NCBI GenBank assembly: GCA_964350895.1
Contig: CAYGMG010000001.1
Location: 33,958 to 97,957 of the forward strand
Direction of reading: 5' to 3'
DNA length: 64,000 nucleotides
Source: Pseudomarimonas sp964350895
GTDB taxonomy: Bacteria > Pseudomonadota > Gammaproteobacteria > Xanthomonadales > Xanthomonadaceae
The notes under the pieces were generated by a model that was not told where the DNA came from, ran no database searches, and saw only the letters and a list, made by a program, of their open reading frames with translations. Shown piece by piece: positions 35,553-42,946 of the stretch. The stretch's first letter is position 1. Every line of letters starts with the position of its first letter. The translations under genes were made by a program, and so were the position numbers.

Positions 35553-36020
35553 TCAGCCAGGCTCCACCGCCAGCAGTTCCACCTCGAAGACCAGAGAGGC
35601 ATCGGGGCCGATGGCATGGCCGGCGCCGCGGGCGCCGTAGCCGTACAGCGGCGGCAGCCAGAGGATGCGCTTGCCGCCGACGCGCATGCCCTGCACGCCC
35701 TCGTCCCAGCCGCGGATCACCTGCTTGGCGCCGAGCAGGAAGCTGAAGGGGCGGTCGCGATCGCGCGAGCTGTCGAACTGCGCGCCGCGCGAGCCGGGCT
35801 CGCGGTCGTCGTACAACCAGCCGGTGTAGTGCACAGTGACCCGGGCACCCGTTTCAGCCAGCGCGCCGCTGCCGGTTTCAAGGTCTTCGATGCGCAGTTC
35901 GTCGATGCGCCCGTGACCGCTGGGCGGCGGCGGGCGACAGGCACCCAGGGCCAGCAGCAGGGCCAGCGCCATGATCAAGATCGGTGCTTTCGTCATCAGC
36001 GCTGCGCGCAATCCATGCAT
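35553..36020 (-). CDS. FKBP-type peptidyl-prolyl isomerase lipoprotein
   Basis: 155 residues from ATG 36020, which has AGGAG 8 nt upstream; ATG 35996 is an in-frame alternative with no such site. A lipobox LALGAC directs lipidation, so it is anchored on the periplasmic side. A single FKBP domain follows (ARVTVHYTGWLYD, PFSFLLGAKQVIRGWDEGVQGMRVGG, PLYGYGARG, LVFEVELL) with the usual active-site aromatics. It speeds proline isomerisation in envelope proteins. It is convergent with the lanthipeptide locus (26 nt between stops) and is not an obvious part of it. Confidence 0.92.
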   Translation of the reverse strand: MHGLRAALMTKAPILIMALALLLALGACRPPPPSGHGRIDELRIEDLETGSGALAETGARVTVHYTGWLYDDREPGSRGAQFDSSRDRDRPFSFLLGAKQVIRGWDEGVQGMRVGGKRILWLPPLYGYGARGAGHAIGPDASLVFEVELLAVEPG

Positions 36021-36105
36021 CGGGCGGACTCCTGTTTCCGGACCAGGTTGAAGGGCCGCACCGTGCACGGCGGCTGCATCGGTGCCAGGCCCGCGGCCCG
36101 ACGTC

Positions 36106-37029
36106 TCAGGCAGCGGCCGCGAGTCCCGGACAGCGCGAGTCCGAACCTTCTCGCCAGCACCAGGCGTCGGCGCTGGCGAACAGCGCGCGCAGCAGATCGA
36201 CATTCAGCGCATGGCCGGGCCGGTTGGCGATCAGCCGGCCTTCGATCAGGCCGCCGGCCAGATACAGGTCGCCGATGCAGTCGAGCAGCTTGTGGCGGAC
36301 GAACTCGTCGGCAAAGCGCAACCCGTCAGGGTTCAGGACGCGGCCGTTGCCGACCACCACCGCATTGTCCAGCGAGCCACCCAGGGCGCGACCCGCGGCC
36401 TGCATGGCCGCGACCTCATGGGCAAAGCCGAAGGTGCGCGCCGGCGCGATCTCGCGGCGGAAGGCATGGTCAGAAAGACTGAACTCGATGTGTTGACGGC
36501 CGATCAGCGGCTCGTCGAAATCGATTCCCACGCTGTAGTGGCTGCCCTCGGCCGGCAGCAGCATCGCCCACTTCTGCTCATCGCCGATGCGCAGCGGGCG
36601 CAGGATCTTGAGCTGGCGCCGCAGCGCTGGCTGCGGCAGCACGCCGGCGCTGCGGATCAGGCGCACCCACTCGATCGCGCTGCCGTCAAGGATCGGTACC
36701 TCGGGACCATCGACCAGGATCCGCGCGTTGTCCACGCCGCAGGCAGCCAGGGTGGCCATCAGATGCTCGACGGTCGAAATGCTGGCGCCCGCCGCATTGG
36801 CGATCACCGTACACAGCCGCGTTTCGATCACCCGGTCCCAGCGCGCCGGGATCTCGTTTGCGCCGACTTCGAGATCGCTGCGCACGAAGACGATGCCGCT
36901 GCCGGCCGCTGCCGGCTGCAGCGTCAGGCTCACCGCCTCGCCGGCGTGCACGCCAACGCCGCGGATCAGCGCAGGGGAAGCCAGCGTGCGCTGCAGCGGT
37001 GGAGTCAGGGGGATGGCAGAAACGGTCAT
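36106..37029 (-). CDS. lpxC: UDP-3-O-acyl-N-acetylglucosamine deacetylase
   Basis: 307 residues; catalyses the committed step of lipid A synthesis in the cytoplasm. ATG 37029 is preferred over GTG 37035 two codons earlier. All key residues are present: E88-H89 in STVEHLMATL, H246 and D250 in VRHKLLDCIGD, and H273 in RPGHALN, together the zinc ligands and the general base/acid pair. It is not next to ftsZ or the mur genes, its common location in gammaproteobacteria, but stands alone with its own promoter. It may therefore be a relocated or second copy. Transcribed toward the FKBP gene. Confidence 0.93.
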   Translation of the reverse strand: MTVSAIPLTPPLQRTLASPALIRGVGVHAGEAVSLTLQPAAAGSGIVFVRSDLEVGANEIPARWDRVIETRLCTVIANAAGASISTVEHLMATLAACGVDNARILVDGPEVPILDGSAIEWVRLIRSAGVLPQPALRRQLKILRPLRIGDEQKWAMLLPAEGSHYSVGIDFDEPLIGRQHIEFSLSDHAFRREIAPARTFGFAHEVAAMQAAGRALGGSLDNAVVVGNGRVLNPDGLRFADEFVRHKLLDCIGDLYLAGGLIEGRLIANRPGHALNVDLLRALFASADAWCWREGSDSRCPGLAAAA

Positions 37030-37081
37030 CGGCACGCTCGGCAGGGGGAAGCCGCGGCCATGCGGTCGCGATTGTTAAAAA

Positions 37082-37111
37082 AGTGTAATGCGCCCTTTCT
37101 AGAGTGTCCAA
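37082..37111 (-). promoter_or_regulatory. sigma-70 promoter of lpxC
   Basis: On the minus strand, TTGGAC (37111-37106) and TACACT (37087-37082) are separated by 18 nt, followed by an AT-rich TTTTTTAAC. The predicted start near 37075 leaves a leader of about 45 nt. This is the best sigma-70 pair seen in the window. Confidence 0.65.
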
Positions 37112-37211
37112 TCAATAATCGGGATGCTTGGCATAGGCCCGGTCTATCGTTCAGCGATCCGCGGCCGTCTCGTCGACGTCGGGCGACTGCCACCGGGCCA
37201 AGCGGGAGGAC

Positions 37212-37820
37212 TCAACGCACCGGCGGCGTGAATGCGGCGCGCGCTTGGGCCGCGGCCGGGCGCAGTGCGCATCCGGCGAGGTGATCATTGACCAGACCGG
37301 CGGCCTGCATGAAGGCGTACACCGTGGTCGGACCGACGAAGCGCCAGCCGCGCCGCTTGAGTTCCCGCGAGAGCCGCTCGGAGACCGCAGTCGAGGCCGG
37401 CAGGTGGTCGCCGCCGGGCGCTTGCGCTGCGGGTGCATAACGCCAGACCAGGGCGCCCAGCGACCCTTCCGCCTCACGCATGCGCAGCGCAAGCCTGGCG
37501 TTGTGCAGGACCGCCTCGATCTTGCCGCGATGGCGAACGATGCCGGCGTCCTGCAGCAGCCGGGCGACATCGCCTTCATCGAAACCGGCCATGCGCTGGA
37601 TGTCGAAGCCAGCGAATGCAGCGCGGAAGTTGTCCCGCTTGGCCAGGATGGTGCGCCAGCTCAGGCCCGCCTGAAAACTCTCAAGGCACAGCTTCTCGAA
37701 CAGCCGGCGCTCGTCGGCGACCGGAAAGCCCCATTCCTGATCGTGGTAGGCGAGGAACTCCGGCGCGCCGCCACACCAGCCGCAGCGCGGCTGGTTGTCG
37801 GGACCGATCCACAGGCTCAT
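37212..37820 (-). CDS. tag: DNA-3-methyladenine glycosylase I
   Basis: 202 residues from ATG 37820 (an ATG three codons earlier is possible). It excises 3-methyladenine from alkylated DNA. It begins with RCGWCGG, the first zinc cysteine region. Further marks are the family EWGFPVADERRLFEKLCLE segment, the QAGLSWRTILAKRDNFRAAF helix and RRGWRFVGPTTVYAFMQAAGLVNDH, with the late His/Cys (NDHLAGC) completing the zinc snap. Length is as in E. coli Tag (187) plus a short tail. It is transcribed alone. Confidence 0.93.
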   Translation of the reverse strand: MSLWIGPDNQPRCGWCGGAPEFLAYHDQEWGFPVADERRLFEKLCLESFQAGLSWRTILAKRDNFRAAFAGFDIQRMAGFDEGDVARLLQDAGIVRHRGKIEAVLHNARLALRMREAEGSLGALVWRYAPAAQAPGGDHLPASTAVSERLSRELKRRGWRFVGPTTVYAFMQAAGLVNDHLAGCALRPAAAQARAAFTPPVR

Positions 37821-37850
37821 GACCGCCACCCGTGCAGCGCAACCAACTGT

Positions 37851-39887
37851 CTAGTGCACCTCAGGGCGCTGCAGCGCAGGCGCCTCGACAAAGGGCCGGA
37901 TGCCGAACGCCGGATAGATCTCCGACGGGAAGTACAGCGCGCCATCCTTGACCACCAGCTGGATGGTCTTGATCGCCTTGATGTCCTGCGTCGGATCGCC
38001 CGGCACCAGGAAAAAGTCGGCCAGCTTGCCGCGCTCGATACTGCCCAGCGCCTGCTCCTGTCCAAGATAGACGGCCATGTCCAGGGTGCCGCGACGCAGC
38101 GCCTCGGCCGGACTCATGCCGAGCTGGGTAAACAGCTCCAGCTCGCGGTGGAAGCTGAAGGCGCCGCCAAGATCGGTGCCAGGGATCAGCAGGACGCCGC
38201 GCCGATGCATCTCGGTCAGCGTGCGCACGATCGCGTCGTAGCCGTCGCGGAAGGCCTTGTCATCGCCCTCCTCCTCCAACTTCAGCCAGGCTTGCCTGGC
38301 ATCGCGCTGGACCCCGATCGGCATGTTGTCGAGATAGTCGGCGCGGCCGACCGGCACCTCGCCCTCGCGGCCCAGCATCGCCGCCTCATGGATGCCCAGC
38401 GTCGGTTCGACCGCGATCTTCGCCGCGACGATCGCATCCAGGGTGCGCTGCACCTTGGGCGCCTTGATGTCGAGACCGGCCAGCTTCTTGAGCCCGGTGA
38501 TCCGCAGCAGGGTCCGGGTGTCGTCCTTGGGGCCGAGCACCCAGCCGAGCATGACCTGGTTGATGTGGGTCAGCTCGTCGTAGCCGGCGGCGATCATTGC
38601 GTCGGCGTTGGAGAACGCCGGCATGTGGCCGGCCACGCGCATGCCCAGCCGCTTGGCCTCGGCGATCAGCGCCGGCGACCAGGCCGGGTCGATGCTGTTG
38701 TACAGCTTGACCTGCCAGAAGCCGCGGGCGGCGTACCAACGCACCGCGTCCAGCCCCTCGGCCTGGCTGGACACCAGGCGCCCGTTGTTGGAATTGAACG
38801 GGCTGCGGCCCTCGATGAAGCCGCTGCGCACGATCCGCGTACCGATCAGCTCACCGCTCTCGATGCGTGCGATCAGGGCTGCGAGCACCTCGTTGTTGTT
38901 GCCCATGTCGCGCATCGAGGTCACCCCGGCCAGCACGTTGAGCAGGGCGCTGCTCTCACCGGTATGCGCGTGCATCTCGAACATGCCCGGCACCAGGGTG
39001 CCGCCGGCGCCGTCGATCAATGCCTCGCCGGGCGTGGCCGGCGCATCCAGCGGCTGCACGCCGGCGATCCGGTTGCCATGGACGACCACGCTGACCGGCT
39101 CGGACAGGCGAAGCTCGGCCGGCTGGAACACGCGCACATTGCGGATGCGCAGCGGTCCGTCGAAACGATGGGTGTGGTCCTGGCTGATCTTCTCCAGCCG
39201 GGTCGCCGCGAGCTGGGCGGCCAGTTCGCGCAGGCGCGCCTCCTCGGCTTCGAAGCCTTCACGCAGGGTGACCGAGCGCGGATTGATCGCGGCAACCAGC
39301 TGCCGGGATTCATCGAGCAGGAAATAGCTGGGTGCCAGGTCAAGCCCGCTCAGTGCGTAGACCCGCGCCTCCAGCGGACCGTCGCTGCCGCGCAACTGCA
39401 ACGTCTGGCCGGGTTCCAGTCGCAGGCTGCCGGAAGGCAAGACGTCGAGCTGCATCCCGGGCGCTGCCAGCAGCGCCCGCGCATAGACGCCCAAGGCAAA
39501 CGGGCTGGCCGACTGGGCGACATACAGTTCACGGCTGGCCACCGGCAGCGAGCGCTCGCCGGCCGCGTCGCGCCAGCTCGCCTCGCCGCCTTCGCGGGCG
39601 AAGCTTTCCTCGACCGGCGAGCCGAAGGTGGTGTTGCCTTCGATCTCCCAGCGTCGCGGCATGCCCCGCTCATCCAGCTGGATACGCTCGCTGATGGTCG
39701 GGCCGCGACCGTTGTTGCGCACCTGGTACTCGATGCCGACTTCGCTTGGGCGAACGCTGGCGTGCAGATGGCCGACCACATTGCCACCGGTGATGACCCG
39801 GAAGCGCTCGACCTGCTCGGCCCGGGTCGCGGCGCTGGCCAGCAGTGCTACGGCCAGGAAAAGACCGGCATTGATCAAGGTTCGCAT
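37851..39887 (-). CDS. exported metal-dependent amidohydrolase
   Basis: 678 residues. ATG 39887 gives a signal peptide (LINAGLFLAVALLASAATRAEQ) and has GGGAAAG upstream; earlier in-frame codons are leader sequence. The first ~250 residues are a beta-rich region of unknown role. The rest is an amidohydrolase TIM barrel with metal-binding H-x-H in MFEMHAHTGE, further His in AGHMPAF and LTHINQ, and the catalytic Asp in IPGTDLGG. It ends with the usual composite beta domain (GKLADFFLVPGDP). The family includes periplasmic prolidase/imidazolonepropionase-like hydrolases; the substrate is not deducible. It is divergent from the HD-GYP gene. Confidence 0.88.
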   Translation of the reverse strand: MRTLINAGLFLAVALLASAATRAEQVERFRVITGGNVVGHLHASVRPSEVGIEYQVRNNGRGPTISERIQLDERGMPRRWEIEGNTTFGSPVEESFAREGGEASWRDAAGERSLPVASRELYVAQSASPFALGVYARALLAAPGMQLDVLPSGSLRLEPGQTLQLRGSDGPLEARVYALSGLDLAPSYFLLDESRQLVAAINPRSVTLREGFEAEEARLRELAAQLAATRLEKISQDHTHRFDGPLRIRNVRVFQPAELRLSEPVSVVVHGNRIAGVQPLDAPATPGEALIDGAGGTLVPGMFEMHAHTGESSALLNVLAGVTSMRDMGNNNEVLAALIARIESGELIGTRIVRSGFIEGRSPFNSNNGRLVSSQAEGLDAVRWYAARGFWQVKLYNSIDPAWSPALIAEAKRLGMRVAGHMPAFSNADAMIAAGYDELTHINQVMLGWVLGPKDDTRTLLRITGLKKLAGLDIKAPKVQRTLDAIVAAKIAVEPTLGIHEAAMLGREGEVPVGRADYLDNMPIGVQRDARQAWLKLEEEGDDKAFRDGYDAIVRTLTEMHRRGVLLIPGTDLGGAFSFHRELELFTQLGMSPAEALRRGTLDMAVYLGQEQALGSIERGKLADFFLVPGDPTQDIKAIKTIQLVVKDGALYFPSEIYPAFGIRPFVEAPALQRPEVH

Positions 39888-40259
39888 GCACTTTCCCGAA
39901 ATCGGATCGAGGCCGGACTGTGCGGCGATCAGCCCGGCCATGCAAGGCCAGCCGCAGCCGGCGCGACATGTCGACCGCGAAGCGCGCCGGATCGACGTCC
40001 CGAGTTCAGCGCTGCGTCCTCGAAGCCTGGCGCTGCGCCAAGGCCCACCGGCGTCGCCGCACCACCCAAGCGCAAGGGTCCGCCTTGCGAATCCAGCCGG
40101 CACGGACTGGCGCCGATCGCCCCCAAGCGGCATGTTCATGCCGTGGGCGTCGCGCTCGGATTGTCGACCGTCGCCAAAGCCGCACAATTCCTACCCCGTC
40201 ACATGTCGCCGGCCGCAACAGGCGTTATGCTCTTCGGGTCTTACCGCCGGGAGGGCAGC
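39888..40259. other. 372-nt divergent intergenic region
   Basis: This separates the amidohydrolase from the HD-GYP gene. A possible -10 (TATGCT near 40226) precedes the HD-GYP start by about 30 nt. Long frames across it in both directions have no codon-level support. Nothing else recognised. Confidence 0.35.
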
Positions 40260-41561
40260 ATGGCTGCGAACACGCTGCCGCTGATCGATGTCGACCGCTT
40301 GCAGATCGGCATGTACGTGGTGCTGGATCTCGGCTGGAAGAACCACCCGTTCCTGCGCAGCCGCTTCACCATCCGCAGCGCGGAGCAGCTGGCCCAGCTG
40401 CGCAGTCTGGGCGTCGATCAGGTCCGCTGGTCGCCCGAACACTCTGAAACCGGCCCCGCTGCCGAGTCCTCCGAGCCGGCCGCCGAGCCGGCTCCGCCGC
40501 CGGTGGCAGCAGCGCCGGTCGCCAAGCTGATGGAGCCAATCAACCTCGACGAGTGGGAGAGCCTGTCCGAACACTGGCTGGAGGACGAGTACGCGGGCGT
40601 GGCCCAGCGCCATGGCGTCCTGCTTGCCGCCCTGCGTGAGGATCCCGCCGCGGCGCGCGACGCCGCGGAATCACTGGCGCAATCAGTGGCCAGCGCGCTC
40701 AGCGAGTGTGATCGTCCCGCGGTCCGCCTGCTCACCGACAAGGCCGCCGAGGAACAGGGCAGCCACGAAGTCGCGGTGGTCGCGCTGTCACTGCTGCTTG
40801 GCCGGGATGCCGGTTTCGATGACGAGGCACTGCGCCAGCTGAGCCTGGCCGCCCTGCTCCACGACATGGGCAAGCTGCACCTGCCCGAGGCCCTGCGTGC
40901 CTGCAGCGAGGCGCTGAGCGCCGGGCAGCTGGCAAGCTGGCGCAGCCACGTCGAGCAAGGCCTGGCGATGGCCGCCGAGATGGGTCTTGAGCCCGAGGTG
41001 GTGCGAAGCATTGCCGAGCACCACGAGCATGCCGACGGCTCGGGTTTCCCGAGCGGCCTGCGCGGCGATGCACTGTCCGAGTCGGGCAAGGTGCTGGCGA
41101 TCGCCAACCGCTACATGGACCTGGTCTGCCCGCAGCACGCCGGCGACGGGCTGACGCCGCACCAGGCCATGCAGCAGATGTATGGCCGAGAGCGCGCTCA
41201 CTTCGATGCCACCCTGCTCTCCCGCTTCGTCCGTTTGCTCGGCGTCTACCCGCCGGGCTCCCTGGTGGAACTCAATGATGAGCGGGTCGCCCTGGTCGTC
41301 GCATCAAGGCCGGGCGCCGCGCTCACGCCGCGGGTGCGGATCGTCGAGAGTCAGGACGCCGACACCCTCTCGCCGCCGCTGGACATCGAGCCCACCAGTT
41401 CGCTGAAGATCCGCCGCAGCCTGCCGCCCGACCAGCTCAATCCGCGCTGGGCCAGACGCTCCCGCGAGCTGGCCAGGGCGGCGTTCTTCTTCGAGCCCGC
41501 GCCGTCGCCCGAGTGGCGCTCCTGGGGCGACGAAGAGCGCGAAACCGAATCCAGCTTCTGA
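40260..41561 (+). CDS. DUF3391 + HD-GYP domain protein, putative c-di-GMP phosphodiesterase
   Basis: 433 residues from ATG 40260 (ribosome site GGGAGGG). The N-terminal DUF3391 domain (LIDVDRLQIGMYVVLDLGWKNHPFLRSRFTI) is joined by a Pro/Ala-rich linker (about 60-85) to an HD-GYP domain. Metal motif HD occurs in ALLHDMGKLHLPEAL. The HHExxDGSGYP box reads HHEHADGSGFPSGL, with Phe for the usual Tyr. Cytoplasmic, no transmembrane segment. HD-GYP enzymes cleave c-di-GMP to pGpG or GMP. Together with the LOV-GGDEF-EAL protein it is the second c-di-GMP component here. The very long open frame upstream of 40260 is antisense to tag and the amidohydrolase and is not real. Confidence 0.9.
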   Translation: MAANTLPLIDVDRLQIGMYVVLDLGWKNHPFLRSRFTIRSAEQLAQLRSLGVDQVRWSPEHSETGPAAESSEPAAEPAPPPVAAAPVAKLMEPINLDEWESLSEHWLEDEYAGVAQRHGVLLAALREDPAAARDAAESLAQSVASALSECDRPAVRLLTDKAAEEQGSHEVAVVALSLLLGRDAGFDDEALRQLSLAALLHDMGKLHLPEALRACSEALSAGQLASWRSHVEQGLAMAAEMGLEPEVVRSIAEHHEHADGSGFPSGLRGDALSESGKVLAIANRYMDLVCPQHAGDGLTPHQAMQQMYGRERAHFDATLLSRFVRLLGVYPPGSLVELNDERVALVVASRPGAALTPRVRIVESQDADTLSPPLDIEPTSSLKIRRSLPPDQLNPRWARRSRELARAAFFFEPAPSPEWRSWGDEERETESSF

Positions 41562-41570
41562 GCGTCCGCC

Positions 41571-42194
41571 ATGGACCTGACCTTGGGCGCCCGAGATGCG
41601 ATCGCCGCCAGCGTGCTTGATGCCTGGCTCGGCGCCGGACCCTACGATGGCCCGTGGGCAGTCGCCCAGCAGGCGCGATGGTTTCGCCGCGATGCGCTGT
41701 TCGATGCCGAGCTGGCGCGCCGATTCGGCGAGCTGCCGGATCAGGCCGCCAGCGGTGCGCTGGACGGATGGCTTGGACATCCGCCTGACTGGCTGGCCTT
41801 CCTGATCGTGGTCGACCAGCTGCCGCGCAACCTGCATCGCGACAGCGCCCGCGCCTTCGCTCTCGACCCGCTGGCCCAGCGCGTCGCCCTCCGCGGCCAG
41901 GCGCAGGGCTTCGACCAGGCCCTACCCGCCGCTGTCCGACTGTTCTGCTACCTGCCCTTCGAACACGCCGAGGATGCCGAGCTGCAGTCGCGCTCGCTGG
42001 CCGCCTTCGAGGCCCTGCACGCCGTGGCCGACGCCGAGCTACGCGCCGCCACCGTGGGCTGGCTCGACTATGCACGCAGGCACGCCGAGCCGATCGGCCT
42101 GTTCGGCCGTTTTCCGCATCGGAACGATGTGCTGGGACGGATCAGCAGCAAGGCCGAGCAGCAATTCCTGGCCGAGCACCCGGACGGCTTCTGA
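41571..42194 (+). CDS. DUF924 family protein
   Basis: 207 residues, 9 nt after the HD-GYP gene and probably cotranscribed. It carries the family motifs WF (QQARWFRRDALFD), IVVDQLPRNLHRD, CYLPFEHAED and RFPHRNDVLGR. All-helical TPR-like fold, cytoplasmic. The biochemical role of DUF924 proteins is not established. Full length for the family (about 180-210). Confidence 0.88.
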   Translation: MDLTLGARDAIAASVLDAWLGAGPYDGPWAVAQQARWFRRDALFDAELARRFGELPDQAASGALDGWLGHPPDWLAFLIVVDQLPRNLHRDSARAFALDPLAQRVALRGQAQGFDQALPAAVRLFCYLPFEHAEDAELQSRSLAAFEALHAVADAELRAATVGWLDYARRHAEPIGLFGRFPHRNDVLGRISSKAEQQFLAEHPDGF

Positions 42195-42220
42195 GGCGAG
42201 TCGCAGCGATACGCGCCCAG

Positions 42221-42706
42221 CTACCACAGCGGGCGGTACAAGCGTCCGCTGGCATGCCCCAGTCCAAGCAGCAGGACCAGGAGCAGGGAGATCACTCCGG
42301 CAATGCGTCCGAAGCTGCGCCGGTCAAACTCGAAGCGCGTCTCCATAGGATCGAACACCGGCTGCGAGCCTTGCATCCGCGCCACCCAGCGTTCGCCGCT
42401 GCGGAGCAGATCGAAACGCTTTCCGCTGATCTCGACCGTCACTCCCGCTGCCAGGTCGCGACGGGGCTGCCCGGGCGTGAGCTGGGCGAAATAGTGGGTG
42501 CTCCGCGACCTGCCCCCGCCGCGCTCCTCCTGCCACTTGTCGGCGACCCGGTATTCCAGCTGTTCGGCGCCGAGCAGGCCCACGTAGCGCTGCTCCGCAG
42601 CGCGGAAGTCGGCGCGCGTGCTCCACATCAGCCAGGGGCCGATCACCAAGAGCATCAGACAGAACAGCAACACCCTGCCTCCATGTTCGTGCTTGTCGAG
42701 CCGCAT
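42221..42706 (-). CDS. small membrane protein with two transmembrane helices, DUF3592-like
   Basis: 161 residues. One helix at about 11-28 (VLLFCLMLLVIGPWLMW) and one at about 134-151 (GVISLLLVLLLGLGHASG) flank an extracytoplasmic beta-rich loop of about 100 residues. The layout resembles DUF3592 proteins; sequence identity to the family is not certain. Function unknown. Convergent with the DUF924 gene; the two stops are 26 nt apart. Confidence 0.65.
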   Translation of the reverse strand: MRLDKHEHGGRVLLFCLMLLVIGPWLMWSTRADFRAAEQRYVGLLGAEQLEYRVADKWQEERGGGRSRSTHYFAQLTPGQPRRDLAAGVTVEISGKRFDLLRSGERWVARMQGSQPVFDPMETRFEFDRRSFGRIAGVISLLLVLLLGLGHASGRLYRPLW

Positions 42707-42909
42707 CCTTCCTCCTCGTATCGCCGCCGCGCGGGTGAACAGCGCAAGCCGGCAGTGCCTTTGTCAGGTCCGCAGCGCCGTCATCTTGCGCTCCTGCGAC
42801 GCCCGAGGGCCACGGGCGTGACCGGTCGCTCCGCCGCGCCGTCGCCCCGCCCCGGCGCAGCCGCGGCGCGATACCGGCCTGTGCACGGCACGCCCACTGC
42901 CCGCGAGGT

Positions 42910-42915
42910 TATGCT
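42910..42915 (+). promoter_or_regulatory. candidate -10 box for dcp
   Basis: TATGCT lies 31 nt before the chosen dcp start. No clear -35. If it is the -10, the upstream in-frame ATG at 42911 cannot be the start. Confidence 0.35.
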
Positions 42916-42946
42916 CGGAGGTCACGCTCAACATGGTCCGACCACG

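Noticed and set aside
37245..40259. Upstream ~1000 codons of a 1438-codon open frame ending in the HD-GYP gene
   Set aside because: Antisense to tag and the amidohydrolase, with no domain of its own. The true start with a ribosome site is 40260.
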